Part shown: piece by piece, positions 1 through 11,476 of the stretch
How positions within the stretch are numbered: position 1 is the stretch's first letter
Layout: each line of letters starts with the position of its first letter
From: Sipunculus nudus
Taxonomy: Eukaryota; Annelida; Sipuncula; Golfingiida; Sipunculidae
Length of the DNA: 64,000 bases
Assembly (NCBI GenBank): GCA_026874595.1
Contig: CM049320.1
Span: 31,594,214-31,658,213 of the forward strand
Reading direction: 5' to 3'
Position numbers and translations under genes: made by a program
The notes under the pieces: generated by a model
Database searches by the model: none
What the model was told of the DNA's origin: nothing
Seen by the model: the letters and a program-made list of their open reading frames with translations, nothing else

Positions 1-59
1 GACATAGTGGCTAAAAAGTAACAGTTTTTCCACAGTCTGCCATATTCTCTTAAAACAAG

Positions 60-200
60 TCTTTAAGTCTTATTTTTCAATTTTTAAGATAATTCGTCAA
101 TATTTTAGTCATTTGCCAATTTCCTTAGCCATTCTGGTTGAACTATAGTTTTTGGCTAAAGGTTATAAAAGACGCACTGGCCCAGAAAAAGTCTCAACCC
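60..200. repeat. Dispersed repeat related to 6460-6600
   Basis: Shares agccattctg, a variant of actaaactttag, and ttttggctaaaggttata with the sequence around the palindrome at 6496. The rest of 200-870 shows only AT-rich DNA with no supported feature. Confidence 0.45.
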
Positions 201-869
201 TGCAGTGTGGTTTGTCAACATTGAGAGATTTGGGTTGGCATATGCATAAAATATGAATCAAAAGGAAATGATTCAGAGGTTATGAATCAATTACAATTTA
301 ATCAATTTATACTTTTTGATGCATTGTTACACCCCTAGCAAAGGAGATGACTAAATTTATATTTTGAAACCAATGCTCTTTTAAAACAACAAACTGGAAA
401 CTACCTGAACAATCTGGCCTGAAAAAAAGGCCAGAGAGAGAGGCCTGAACCCTTATAACACCTTCAAACTGATCAATAAAAGTTCAGAACATACATGATA
501 TCTTACAATTAATATGCCAGACAACTGTTAGCACCTGTGTCTCTAGATACTTATCTGTTAAATGTTTCCTGGTTGTGATATTCAAATTAGCAAAACCATC
601 AAGTCTGTTCTCGATGGGCACGAGGGAACATCCTGCAAAGCACGTTCAATCTACACAGCAGAGTTTACATTGGTGTTAACCTTTGACCTCTGATATCAAA
701 TCTTTGAAAGTATACTTCCCGGTCTTAAAGCACTTGTAATTTTTTAATATTAGATATTATGTTTATAACAGATCTTAAATCTGTTCAACTGCCCCTGTCT
801 TCCTTTTTTAACAATATTACATTAATACAGAGGGTATGCAATACATATTAACTTAATATTGAACCGACT

Positions 870-1165
870 TCTGTTGCTTAGGGGTAGAGCATAGGACTCA
901 AAGCCGGGAGATGGTGAGTTCAATCTCAGCTGAGGCGGTGAGATATTTCATGGTCAGCCCATCCCAAGGGTAAGCGCTCTGCAGGCTTAATGGGAAGGCC
1001 ATGCCCAAAAGCAGTGTTTCACTCACAGAGTGCGCCTTTCGGGGGTTTCTTAGTGGTTTGACCCAACCACAGGGATGATAACGCACCCAGGGCCCGCAGG
1101 TACAGAAGTCACCGGGCCTGGTTGAAACCAGGATATAAAATGATACTGCCCTGTCGGGTAGCCTG
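870..1165 (+). repeat. tRNA-derived SINE, copy 1
   Basis: The head has Pol III box A-like ggggtagagcatagg and box B-like gagttcaatctc at tRNA-like spacing, then a body (aagcgctctgcaggcttaat) shared with the copy at 25335. The ORF that crosses it is not a gene. Confidence 0.65.
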
Positions 1166-2042
1166 AAAGCAGAATTGAATTCTGCAGATGTACATATAAG
1201 TAGTTAAGTCAGCATTAAAACAAGTGACCCATGGGTCATGACGCTCAGCTGCCAAGCATGACCTGCGACATTATGGGCTGCAATTCACAACTTCTAGTAA
1301 AATTGTTGCAGAACCTATATGCCAATTTTGTTTAAACTTTCTACATTGCCATAAATTCTTATCATATATGTCTGGTTAAACATAGTGAATGATGGTCTGA
1401 GGCAAAATGTATGGTTGTTGAGCTATCAGGAACTAATCCCACAGCTTGCTCGATACCTGTCAGTCTCAAAAGGAATACCACACAGGCCACATATAAGATC
1501 AAAATATAGCAAAAGATCAAGGAAATCCATGCAAGAAACAGGTGCTTCCATATTATTTTTTATTCAATACAAGCCAACTGTACTGAGCTTTCATAAATGA
1601 TGGTCATATTTATTAAGAAATCTTTGACCCAATGCAAGATTATATCAATATACATCCCACTGCATTCACTTTAATAGTTCTTGAGATAATATGTTCTAAA
1701 GGAATTTAAAGATGGCGTCCTGGTGGCCATATTGGATTTCTGACAGGTGGGCAATTGAACAACTAACATCCTCTAAAAGGGACCAAACATCATAAAAAAA
1801 TCACAGAAACTGTCCTGGCAAAAGGATTTCTAAAATGGCTACCTGGCAGACATAATGGTTTTCTGACAAGTCACACATCCTCCAAAAAGACACTAAACTT
1901 GTACCAATTGCTTCAAAGAATGTAACAGTTATGAATGTCCAAAACAATTCAAAAGGCATGATCAGGTTGGAGAGCTCTCATATCAGATTTATGAACATTC
2001 AAATAAAAAGTGCAAGTCCTATTTGTTTTAATTATCAGCTTG

Positions 2043-2081
2043 CTATTCAATGGGGTCAGCAGGGTAGGTAAACTGCAAAAC
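2043..2081 (-). CDS. Possible minus-strand terminal exon, unrecognised
   Basis: After a strong acceptor (cttttcttttag) the minus strand reads VLQFTYPADPIE and then TAG. It is only 13 codons and its phase (0) does not match the candidate exon ending at 9449 (phase 2), so another exon would be needed. It lies inside the span of the minus-strand mobile element (1217-3627), which argues against it. Confidence 0.15.
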   Translation of the reverse strand, partial: VLQFTYPADPIE

Positions 2082-2534
2082 CTAAAAGAAAAGAAATGCA
2101 GAAAGCATCACTAAGAGTCTTGTAATCAAATAAAGCCATCCTAAATCCAGGTACAGACCCACATATTATCAGAACAAACACTTGCTGGTATATCTGATGA
2201 TTTGTATAATAATATTCAGATATCTAGAAAACTAAGTTTATTGCTATGATTCCATGATATAAACTGCAAAATGTTCCCATCATTTTATAAATCAGTAGCT
2301 AAACTTAACACTTAACTCTCATAGTCTTAATGCCTGGCCAAAGCATTCCGGCAACAGTGTTTTTGTTATGCACTAATGATATATCCTTATCACTCCATGA
2401 GCTGATACAAAAGGGAGTCATATATCACAAGTGTCACTGACCAATATGGGCACATAGTGGGATGTACCAGTTGTGAGTGCCATATGGTTATATATACAAG
2501 AAAACAAGGAATATAGAGATGGTCTACAAAATAA

Positions 2535-3370
2535 GTTATTGTGAACATCCCTGACCTATGACCTTGGCCTTTTGCCCACATATCAACTGGATTCTTTCTT
2601 AATGATGGGTAACTACTAACCACTTACATCTGGCAACCAATGAGTGAATAACTTAGACCTGCAACCTTTAACCTCCTGACCAGCTGACCTCAAAATCAAT
2701 TAGTTATTTCTTCATGCAAAAAGACCCATATATATGAAGTTTGAATCAAATTCAGTGATGCATAGATGTGGCATATGTGAAAGACTGAAGGTTTGGGTTG
2801 AACAATTTCACTTGAAATATGTTCACAAGCATTTGGAACAATACATTGTGACCTTGACCTTTGACCTTTTGAACTTAACATCAATAGGCTTCTTCTCCTA
2901 TTGGTAGGTAAGCCATATATGACAGATGGAAAGTATAGATTGAAAAGTTTGCTGAAAATGACTCCACGCAAGAAGAGGCAGCTGTGAACTTGACCTTTGA
3001 CCTCAAAATCAACAGGTCTTTTCCCCTGTTGGCAGAGAAGTGTTATCAGTGCTGAAAGGTTTGGAATGAAAGGTTTAGCTTGAAATGTGTCCACAACCTT
3101 TTCAAAGAAGTGGATCCTGTGACCCTGACCTTTGACCTTGTTACCTCAACATCTATAGGATTCTTTTCCCACTTAGTAGGTGAGCTATATGTGAAAGATC
3201 AAAGAATTGGGATGAAAGGTTTGGCTTAAAATGCATCCTGAGGCTTTTCAAAGAAGTTGGTTCTGTGACCTTGGCCTTTGACCTTGTTACCTCAAAATAA
3301 TTATGGTTCTTCCCCTGTTGGTAGGTGAGCTGTATGTGAAAGATGGAAGGTTTGGGATGAAAATTTTGGC
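2535..3370. repeat. Imperfect tandem array, unit about 135-146 bp, with DR1 motifs
   Basis: Each unit carries gaccttgacctttgacctt-like sequence, then caacatcaataggttcttc, cctgttggtaggtgagc and gaaaggtttgg. TGACCTTTGACCT is perfect at 2855, 2991 and 3126; a diverged copy sits near 3270. The long minus-strand ORF at 2696-3094 is an artefact of this array. Confidence 0.75.
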
Positions 3371-3627
3371 TTAAGAATTATTTCTGGGGGGTGCAAACAC
3401 ACCCCATAACTTCAAGAATATAGGTCGCAGTGACCTAATTTCAGGTTTGCAAGGAGATCTTTTTAGAACCTCTAAATCTGCTTAGGGTTCATGGCCCTAG
3501 CCCCTATGGTTACGATTTGTGCCCTGCTAACAGATGGATGGCCGGCCGGACGGACAGACGGAAGGACGCCGGACAAAGACCCATCGCTATAGCCCAGCAT
3601 GACTGAAAGTCAGCTGAGCTAAAAAAA

Positions 3628-6600
3628 GGGAGGCAGTTACCTACCACTAAAAATAGGGGCAGTCACAACAAGAGGATGGTCATAAGGCCAGATTTCACTA
3701 TATATGTTTTTATGATAATTACTGATATGCAGCAAAACTTTGGCTGCATGAGCAGAAGTCATCTTTCAGGGGAAAACTTTACTACTTATGATTATATTAT
3801 GTCACAGCATTTAATTTCCAGGTTGTTTCTGTGTGTACATATTTTCAATACCTACAGTAAGTGATGGAAACTTGGTGCTTAAGCACAGGCAGGTGTATTA
3901 ATGTAATAATTCCAAAGGAGTATTATTTATATATGATGAATACGTACTATATATGCATACAGTTATCCCTGATTAAAGAGACCACCAAATCAAATGACTA
4001 CCTACTGTTAATGTCTTTTTCGCTTGCACAGAAACCTTTAATTACTAGTTTAAATGTACCTTAAATCAATAGACATACTGCTATACATAACCACCACTGC
4101 CAAATCAACATTCATGATTTCACAGTTTTCACCTGCTTTGTATAACCATTTTTCAAACTATTTGAGTAATTTGACCACTACATTCACATACATGATAAGG
4201 ATACATAAAATGGGACTGAAATTCAATAGCACACATATCCGTAATCCCCAAAGGGTGCTTATCGTGGTAAAAGTTTCCCTGCTATTGCTTTAATGGTTCT
4301 TATGATATTGCATACACAATTCACAATTTCCTTTTCGAGTAGCCATATTTTATTCATGTCAGGTATAAAATTTGAAAGGGAAAATCCTGTCAAAGGTGTC
4401 TATCTTTGGTTAAATTTTCACAGCAACTGCTTGAATAGTTTTTGAGATAATACAAGTAAAAGAGCATGATGGATTTTGACAGAAAGATGATCCTGAAAGA
4501 GGGATGGAAATGGGTGTGAACACGGTGATTAAAACTGATCAGTTTGGTACTCTTGTTTTAAAAACAGATTAACCATTGAATGGCTGCTGTCAATTCAATG
4601 AAATGCTTACCTGACAGACCGTTACAACCCTAATCATAGTGAAGGTTGTTATCTTTCATTGACTATCATCAGTTCTTAGAAGGAAGGTTTCTTATCATTC
4701 TGTTTTCTTCACTTAACACATTTAAGGATGTTTAATAGGGAGAAAAAGGAAAGACCAAACTTAGGATTCCTTTTGTGGTTGAGTTTTCCTAGTACTGTTT
4801 ACAGGCTCACTAAAGCACACTCAAAGTTGGCACCTGGAACTTCCTCATATGGCCAGGTTCTCTGAGGTCAAACATTTGCATTTTTTTTCAGTTAAAAAGT
4901 TCCTCATTATTCCAAAGCAAATTGTCTCAGCAGGAGTACACTCTTTACACAGCGCTTTACCCATAGGCCAACTCCCTATATCGTAAGCGCTGTTTGTTAT
5001 GACCTTGTTTCCTGAATCTCCATACCAGAGGGGAGCACTGTATTTTGGTCCAATCAGATGAGACCCTCTGCTGGAAGCAAAACAGTTTACCAGCCAAGCG
5101 AGGAAAACACAAAGCCAATGTTGTTCATTTCGTTTTGAGTGACAGCTCATAGCCCCGGCAACCGTTTGAACAGGCCAAAGGCTCAGAGAGAATTGACCCG
5201 CATGTGGTTTCTGGGTGGAGCCTGATGCCTGTCGAGTGTTTGTTGACTTGCATTTGGTTGGCTGATAGTCACATCAGCAGTTTTTTAAGCAGACAGGCCC
5301 ATGTGCACCACCTGGTGTTTATGTGCATCATAAACGATCAAAGCAGTCAGCTGGAAAATCAGTAGCTTCTTTAGAAGCGAAAGATTTCTGCTGCCTCGGG
5401 AGGGTACAGCAGGAGCTGTGACATATTTGACCAGTAAGGATACAACAAAAGCTAAGCTAGATATCGTCTGTAATGTTAAATGTAAAGAATGTCAGAATTT
5501 GTCCAAAATCTTAAATAAATGGTTAATTAATGTTGTTACAACCTGACCTGCATCAATCACCAAATTAAAGCATTTTTTTTATTTCATTTTATTTATTAAT
5601 TAATCTTTGCAAAATATGAGGGGAATTGTAATCATGACCTGATCAACATACCCTGAGAGTCAACATTTTTTATTGCTAATTTTACAGGCCCCCAAAGAGG
5701 CTCTGCAACAGCTAACAATAGGCGCAATACAGTCAATCATTGAGTGAACCAATATGAAGTTCAGTAATAATAAAAGAATGTAATATTTAATTCCCATTTT
5801 ATTTACTTATATGTTTTCCTTCCTTCCTGTCTGTTATTATTACAGCCCTTAATACAATTAATCTTTCTATATTACTCGAAGACATATAGCTGTAAGTTTC
5901 CACTGGGTATAACTGTTACATATTATTAACCCATGCTTGATCCACAATCAAATAAAATCTCAATTATAATTATAATTAATATATTTGTATAGCACTGATT
6001 GTGATAAATTGTGATAAATGTGATTACACTCTTATTGGCAAAATAATCAAAATAACAATAGCACTGATGTTTAAATAAATGGAAATGATTAATAATTTTG
6101 CCTACAAAAAATAAAATAACTTCTCACAATTAGTTACATGAAACTATAATATGACATGGGTAATGTCTAATCCTTGAATTATCTGTAACCACGCTTATAA
6201 ACATTTTGTTTTAAACGTTAATGAACAATATGATTATTCACTAATTCTTTACAAGCAAATGTAACAAATGATTTTGTCTGCAATTTTATTAACTAAATAT
6301 AAGAAATTTAATACTTGATGAAATGGCAGTGTATTTCATAATGACATGCAAGGTACAACTTGTAAGGGAGCAGTTATACCAAGTAGTCTGCCATGTACTT
6401 CCTAAAAAATCATAAATTAAGTCTTATTTCTTATGCTAATTTCATCCCATAGTGAGCACAGGTTTTAAGTCGCCAATAATTTAGTTACTTGATATTTTCT
6501 GCAAGCCATTCTGACTAAACTTTAGTTTATGGCCCAAAAACTAAAGTTTAGTCAGAATGGCTTGCAGAAATTTTGGCTAAAGGTTATAAGGTGCACAGTC

Positions 6601-9279
6601 CTTTGATAAGTATCATGAAGTTCAATGTGCAGCATGGTTGAACAAGATGTGGTTTTATTAAAAGTGAAACTACAAAAACAACAACGTTTTTATTACAATA
6701 CGGAATACTGATCTGTATGCATTTATAAATGAATACCTGTATTATTTTTTATGAATCACAATGGGTTATTTTTCTCCCTGTTTTTGCTGGTTGATTCTCT
6801 GTTAAAAATAGGATACATGACATCCATGGATCTAGGACTATCATCTGGTATCAAATGAGAATTTCCATCACAAGATTTTATAAGAATTTAGTTAAAAGTC
6901 TTGTTCATTTTCAAAAAGATGTAAAAGTATTAAAAACGATGTTGAAATCAATGACGATTCACAGTAATGCAACTAATCAAAATTATAATTGCTGGTGATG
7001 ACACTTAAACTTTGTCATGCAACTCCTTCATGGCCTTGCCTAAAAATGCCCATTTGTGTACCTGAAATGGGAATGAGTAAAGTTGTCATTATTTTAAGAA
7101 AGACATATTGCAGCGCCATCTGGCAGAAACTATGCCAGTGTCCTGTGGGTTACTTGCAGCACCATCTGTCATATTTTTAATGAAACTAAACTGGCCTTCA
7201 AGTTTAACATAATGAACAGCCAGAACTGGTGAATTCACTCACATGTTATTGTTATTGAACCTGAAAAAAATTTGAGCAGGGATACCACATACTACATTAA
7301 CTTGAGGTCATCCTGTACCATGTGGATATCCAGTGTTTGAAATACCATAAGCAGAAAAGGACCAAAAATGGTTTTGTGTGCACCATATGGTGTATATGAA
7401 TACCAATGAACAAGAGAGGGTTGAGGCCAGGTATATGTGACAGTAGCTTGGTACAGGTACTTGTGAAATGGTCAGGTGATGGTCCAAGTACAGAATTTTT
7501 TAAGAGTACCTAAGAACAGGTCCATTTCAAACTGGAAGACAGCTGAACTGATGATAACTGATAAATTTCATCTATAAATGTGATAATGAGTTGAAGTATA
7601 ATGGCAGAATATATCATTGGATTAAATGATCATGTGTCTTCAGGAAAATACAGGCCTTGCAAATATACAGGACCACCTTTAGAAAAAGTGATAAATATAC
7701 AAAGTTGACAAATTTTACAAAGTTATTAATACAGAAATCTAAAACTTTTATTAATTTACAAAAATATCATGAATTTTATGTTAATAAAAGAAAGTGACAC
7801 TGTAGAATGTTTTGAGAATTATGAGCAATTTGATTTAATGTTTGAGCAGTGGACTATTTCCTGTGATAGGGATTTTTTTCCCTTTTTCGTCTAATGTTGA
7901 GAGTTCAGTGATATGCATACAATATGTATATTCTTTGCTTTTTCAGTCACTCTTCACCAGTGCTCAGTGTAAAATAGACAAGATTAGACACAGGCAAGTG
8001 AGCTACTAAATTAACACAATGAACTTCCTGTTTAGAGGCTGGATCATGGAGGTTCACCAGCATGCTACCAGCCCACTCAAAACCCATGCCTGTGTTAGGT
8101 GACTGCCCTGACAGAGGTGACAGCATTGTCATTCATCCAAGCCTGGTGTCCAGTTTAATATTTGCAGCTGGAGTACCTTATACCAGGTACAGGTACTTCC
8201 TACTCATGACAGCTAGGTAAAGGTATGCCGAATTGTGTACCGGGTACATAAGTACAGGTACAGGTGTTAGCGCCAGATCGGCTCTCTGACATTATGGCAA
8301 GATTACTGGCCTGCCAGAGTGCCTGGACATCTAACTCTGAGGATCGCATTATAAGGCCCCATGAGAATGCAAATATTTTCGTCATTTTTGACAACGCCTC
8401 ATTGTCTACAAGTATTGTGTCACTTCAAACAAACCAACTAGACCTTTTAATAAGTTTCTTATCTCTCCAATGACACCTACCATGTGTGTGAAATATTCAG
8501 TAATAACCCAATATATTTGTATATTGTTCTGCATGTATGGGAGATTTCTGCCTGAGGTCTGCCTGCTTACTGTAATCAGAGAAACAGTTATAACGCGTGG
8601 CCTGGTCTTGCAGGGTGGTCCAAAATTTGGCTTGTGTCACGGCTCAGTAGGATGGCCCTAACTGAGTCTTGTTTGTCACGGCTAGTACAGGTGTAAGTAC
8701 TAAGTACCTGACCCCAACCCTGCAATCAACCAATTAGAGCTGTATGACTAGTAATTACAGCAATAATGACGTTATTGAACAGAGCCTGACTGAACAGAGC
8801 TGATTCAGAGCCTTAATTAATAAGGCAAATAAAAATCATAACAATTTGTTGGACAATCTTATTTTCACATATATACTGCACCTAAGATAAATATATCAAC
8901 AGGGCATTATTTAAACTTATTAAAGTAAGTGGGATGGTCTGGATCACCCCCCACCCCACCCACCTCTCTCGGATCCGCTTCTGGACATGTGCTAAGATGA
9001 CTGAAATTCTTTTTTTTTAGTGGGGGATCCAGAAAACAAAAAAGGTCTTACGAGAAATATCACAACTATTTTTTTCATAAAAGTACTTGTACTGTAAATT
9101 TAATACAACCAGTCATTCATTTCAGAATATCTAAATTGGATAGGCAATGAAATAAAAATACAATTTCTCCAATTGAATACACTTTAGTTTTAACAGGTAA
9201 AATAGACATAATTAATAAGTCCTAAAATTAAAACTTAACCCAAGTGATTTGACAGGTGACTGCAAGCCTGAACAACCGG
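3628..9279. other. Non-coding stretch with no supported gene
   Basis: AT-rich DNA with ORFs under 102 codons. None shows family similarity or splice-supported extension. The 4845-5150 minus-strand ORF sits in a slightly GC-richer patch but matches nothing I recognise. A partial dispersed repeat with ggatccgcttctgg / gggggatccag lies at 8930-9030. Confidence 0.5.
6496..6570. repeat. Perfect 33-bp inverted repeat with a 9-nt spacer
   Basis: Arms 6496-6528 and 6538-6570 are exact reverse complements (tttctgcaagccattctgac... and its mirror). The transcript would form a long perfect hairpin. The surrounding 6460-6600 is a dispersed repeat also present near 60-200, so the palindrome looks like a local inverted duplication inside a repeat copy. 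Confidence 0.85.
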
Positions 9280-9448
9280 ACTGGCGCAAGTCACAAAATC
9301 ACTGAACCAACGGCAGTGAATGAATGTCACTTGCACTGCATTTGTGCTGGTTGCAAGTTTCCCCTTCTGTTCTGTGCGTCTCTGGTTGAACTAGGGGCAC
9401 TAACGTCAAATTATTGGTCATAATGCATTTTCAGACAATAAAACTTAC

Positions 9449-9720
9449 CGTCTGGAACCCATGACAGGGACGTCCGAGTTTTCGGTGGGTCCTGCTAGTC
9501 TGACAGCACCTAACCCGGTCGTATCACACTCGGGCTTTCTTAGCGGAAGTTCCCGTTGCCTCGATCCTGCGTCGAAGTTGACCTACTGAGCTGACACACT
9601 GACCTACTTACAGTGGGAATGACCTACATATAGATTATAGTTAATCACATGCACAGCGCGTATCCAGGGTAGCACTGCGCAACAGACATCGCTCTCGCCG
9701 CGTGCATATGTTAGTTTAAC
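9449..9720 (-). promoter_or_regulatory. GC-richer block with a possible minus-strand first exon
   Basis: About 9280-9720 is richer in G+C and CpG than its surroundings. On the minus strand an ATG at 9462-9460 reads MGSR plus two bases and runs into a perfect GTAAGT donor at 9448, as expected of a first coding exon. No convincing next exon was found to the left, apart from a possible terminal exon at 2081-2043. Unrecognised and tentative. Confidence 0.3.
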
Positions 9721-10589
9721 ACAGTTATTAAACAAATATTATTTTAGTGTTTTCATTGAGTTACATCCGGATAATTATATTTATCTAGGAGTTTTACCAC
9801 AAGGTCGAGGAATCTGCTGGTATAGCGCTCACGATTATTAGCACTTCCAATGTAATTAATATATGGTGTTGATCCTATACTATATATAGTCTATATTAAT
9901 TTGGTACCGGTAATTTGCTGCTCTTACGTTAGGCCTATAACATGACAAAGTACTAGAAAATAGGCCAATAGGTTATCCCTACTGGTCATGTATCCGCCGC
10001 ATATAAAAATTGTAACCAATATTTACTCGATAAAAAATAAAAAATCGCAGGCCCGTACGTAAATGTATGGAATTAATTTAATATATATATACGTTCCAAC
10101 TTATATTTATAATATAGGCGATATTTGTTTAAGCCGTTATTTGATATAAAATAGTTTAAAGGTTTAACTTAAAGTCGAAAATATGATTCTTTACAGGTAA
10201 ATATATACTTCTGAGGTAGGTATGACTACCCCGCATATATATGATCAATGATTCTGTAAATTACATTTTTCAATGAGTTGAATCCCTCTTAAAACGATTA
10301 AAAACGAATGGGCTTACGTATACAATTTACGTATGCATGACGGCCACACCAATTTCTTCGTACCATGTACGTAAACGTATACGTACGTGTACCTTTTTAT
10401 TCTTTTAACGGTCTTTAATTACAGTATCGTCATGTGGTGAATCTACGGTTACAGAGCAATATGGTGTCCTGACCCTATCGTGCTACCCAGAATGATCGTA
10501 TATGCTAATATAGGAGAATTTTTTAAATTAAACGTGCAATGTATATATGCAAACTAAAAGCAAACGTAATAGATTAGTTTTTATTGGCA

Positions 10590-11404
10590 TATAGACTGGT
10601 ACGTTTTGAAAACGTTTGACCTATGAATCCAAAATTTGGCATACTGCTAGATGTCCTAAAATATCAACTGCCAAACAGAAACCTGGGGCATTGCTACTTC
10701 ATTCCTTCTAGAAATTAATGGAAAACTTCAACCTTCAAAAACCTATTATCACACTCCAGGAATGCCTGATATATCATGATCATTTTTCTGTTTCTTAATA
10801 TTTACAATAAGTATTCTCCTATATATTTCCTATGTACATGCCAGAAATTTAGTCAGATAAGTGTTATTTCTTGAAATTATAGGTCCGAACATAATAGACT
10901 TTGTACCTGTAACATGTAAATTTCTTAAGCAAGAGACTTTTGTATTTGGATTAATAGGCGGAATGAAGTTTTCATTCTTTATACCTATATACATGTCAGG
11001 CTATTTACTAGGTTCAATATTTTAGGTACTAGTAATCAGCAGCTTACAAGGTAATATAGAAAGTACATATGAAATAATCGATTAATTATCAGTGAACGGT
11101 TGTTTTTATTTGACAAACGTTTTGATTTTAAAGCCAATTCCTACCCCTAATTTGTATGCATAATGTGGTGTTATCTGACGAGATGAGATGTATGATGATG
11201 CAATTTAGAAATATGAATCAACTTTTATATTCAGATATATATGTTATATTAAAATGTCTAGAAATTATAAACTTAAAAAAGAAATTGATGTTATAAAAGC
11301 TAATACAAACATTTGTTCATTATTTAATTGCCTCAGGAGAAGGGGATTTTCACCTTCAAGGTCAACTTCAGCTGAGCATAGTGACCCGTGGGTCCCTTGT
11401 TTTA
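10590..11404 (+). mobile_element. Diverged, 5'-truncated copy of the cagctgag...gggtcccttg element
   Basis: 10590-10930 aligns by eye to 41870-42180 (tttggcat, gatgtcc, ccttctagaaattaa, cctatgtacatgcc, aacataatagactttgta). The 3' end at 11370-11404 reads cagctgagcatagtgacccgtgggtcccttgttt. It ends about 70 bp before the SAMD3-like exon 1, a similar distance to that between the element and COPB2 exon 3a. Confidence 0.6.
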
Positions 11405-11476
11405 TTTAATCTGTAGGGTTTTTTTTGTGTGATTCAGTGCTATAGTATGTCATGAGAAGTGTGGATGTTATTTCAG

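Larger units (their letters stand above)
1217..3627 (-). mobile_element. 2.4-kb minus-strand element with the same ends as the COPB2 intron elements
   Basis: The left end carries aaaacaag, the palindrome gacccatgggtc (1226-1237) and gctcagct. The right end reads gtcagctgagct followed by A7. These are the reverse complement of the ends of the elements at 41761 and 48275. The interior differs: it holds the 140-bp array at about 2540-3370 and a ggccggacggacagacgg block at 3540-3570. Hairpin ends with subterminal inverted repeats and T-tract insertion look like a Helitron2/Helentron-type non-autonomous element (inference). Confidence 0.6.

Noticed and set aside
898-1086. 62-aa minus-strand ORF
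   Set aside because: Lies wholly in a tRNA-derived SINE; no coding features.
2696-3094. 132-aa minus-strand ORF, among the longest in the window
   Set aside because: Runs through the 135-bp tandem repeat array; its length reflects the repeats.
4845-5150. 101-aa minus-strand ORF as a gene
   Set aside because: No recognisable family, no splice-supported extension, and chance length for this window.
7235-7280. 18-nt minus-strand micro-exon between tttcag and gtgagt
   Set aside because: Contains stops in the usable phases and has no partner exons.
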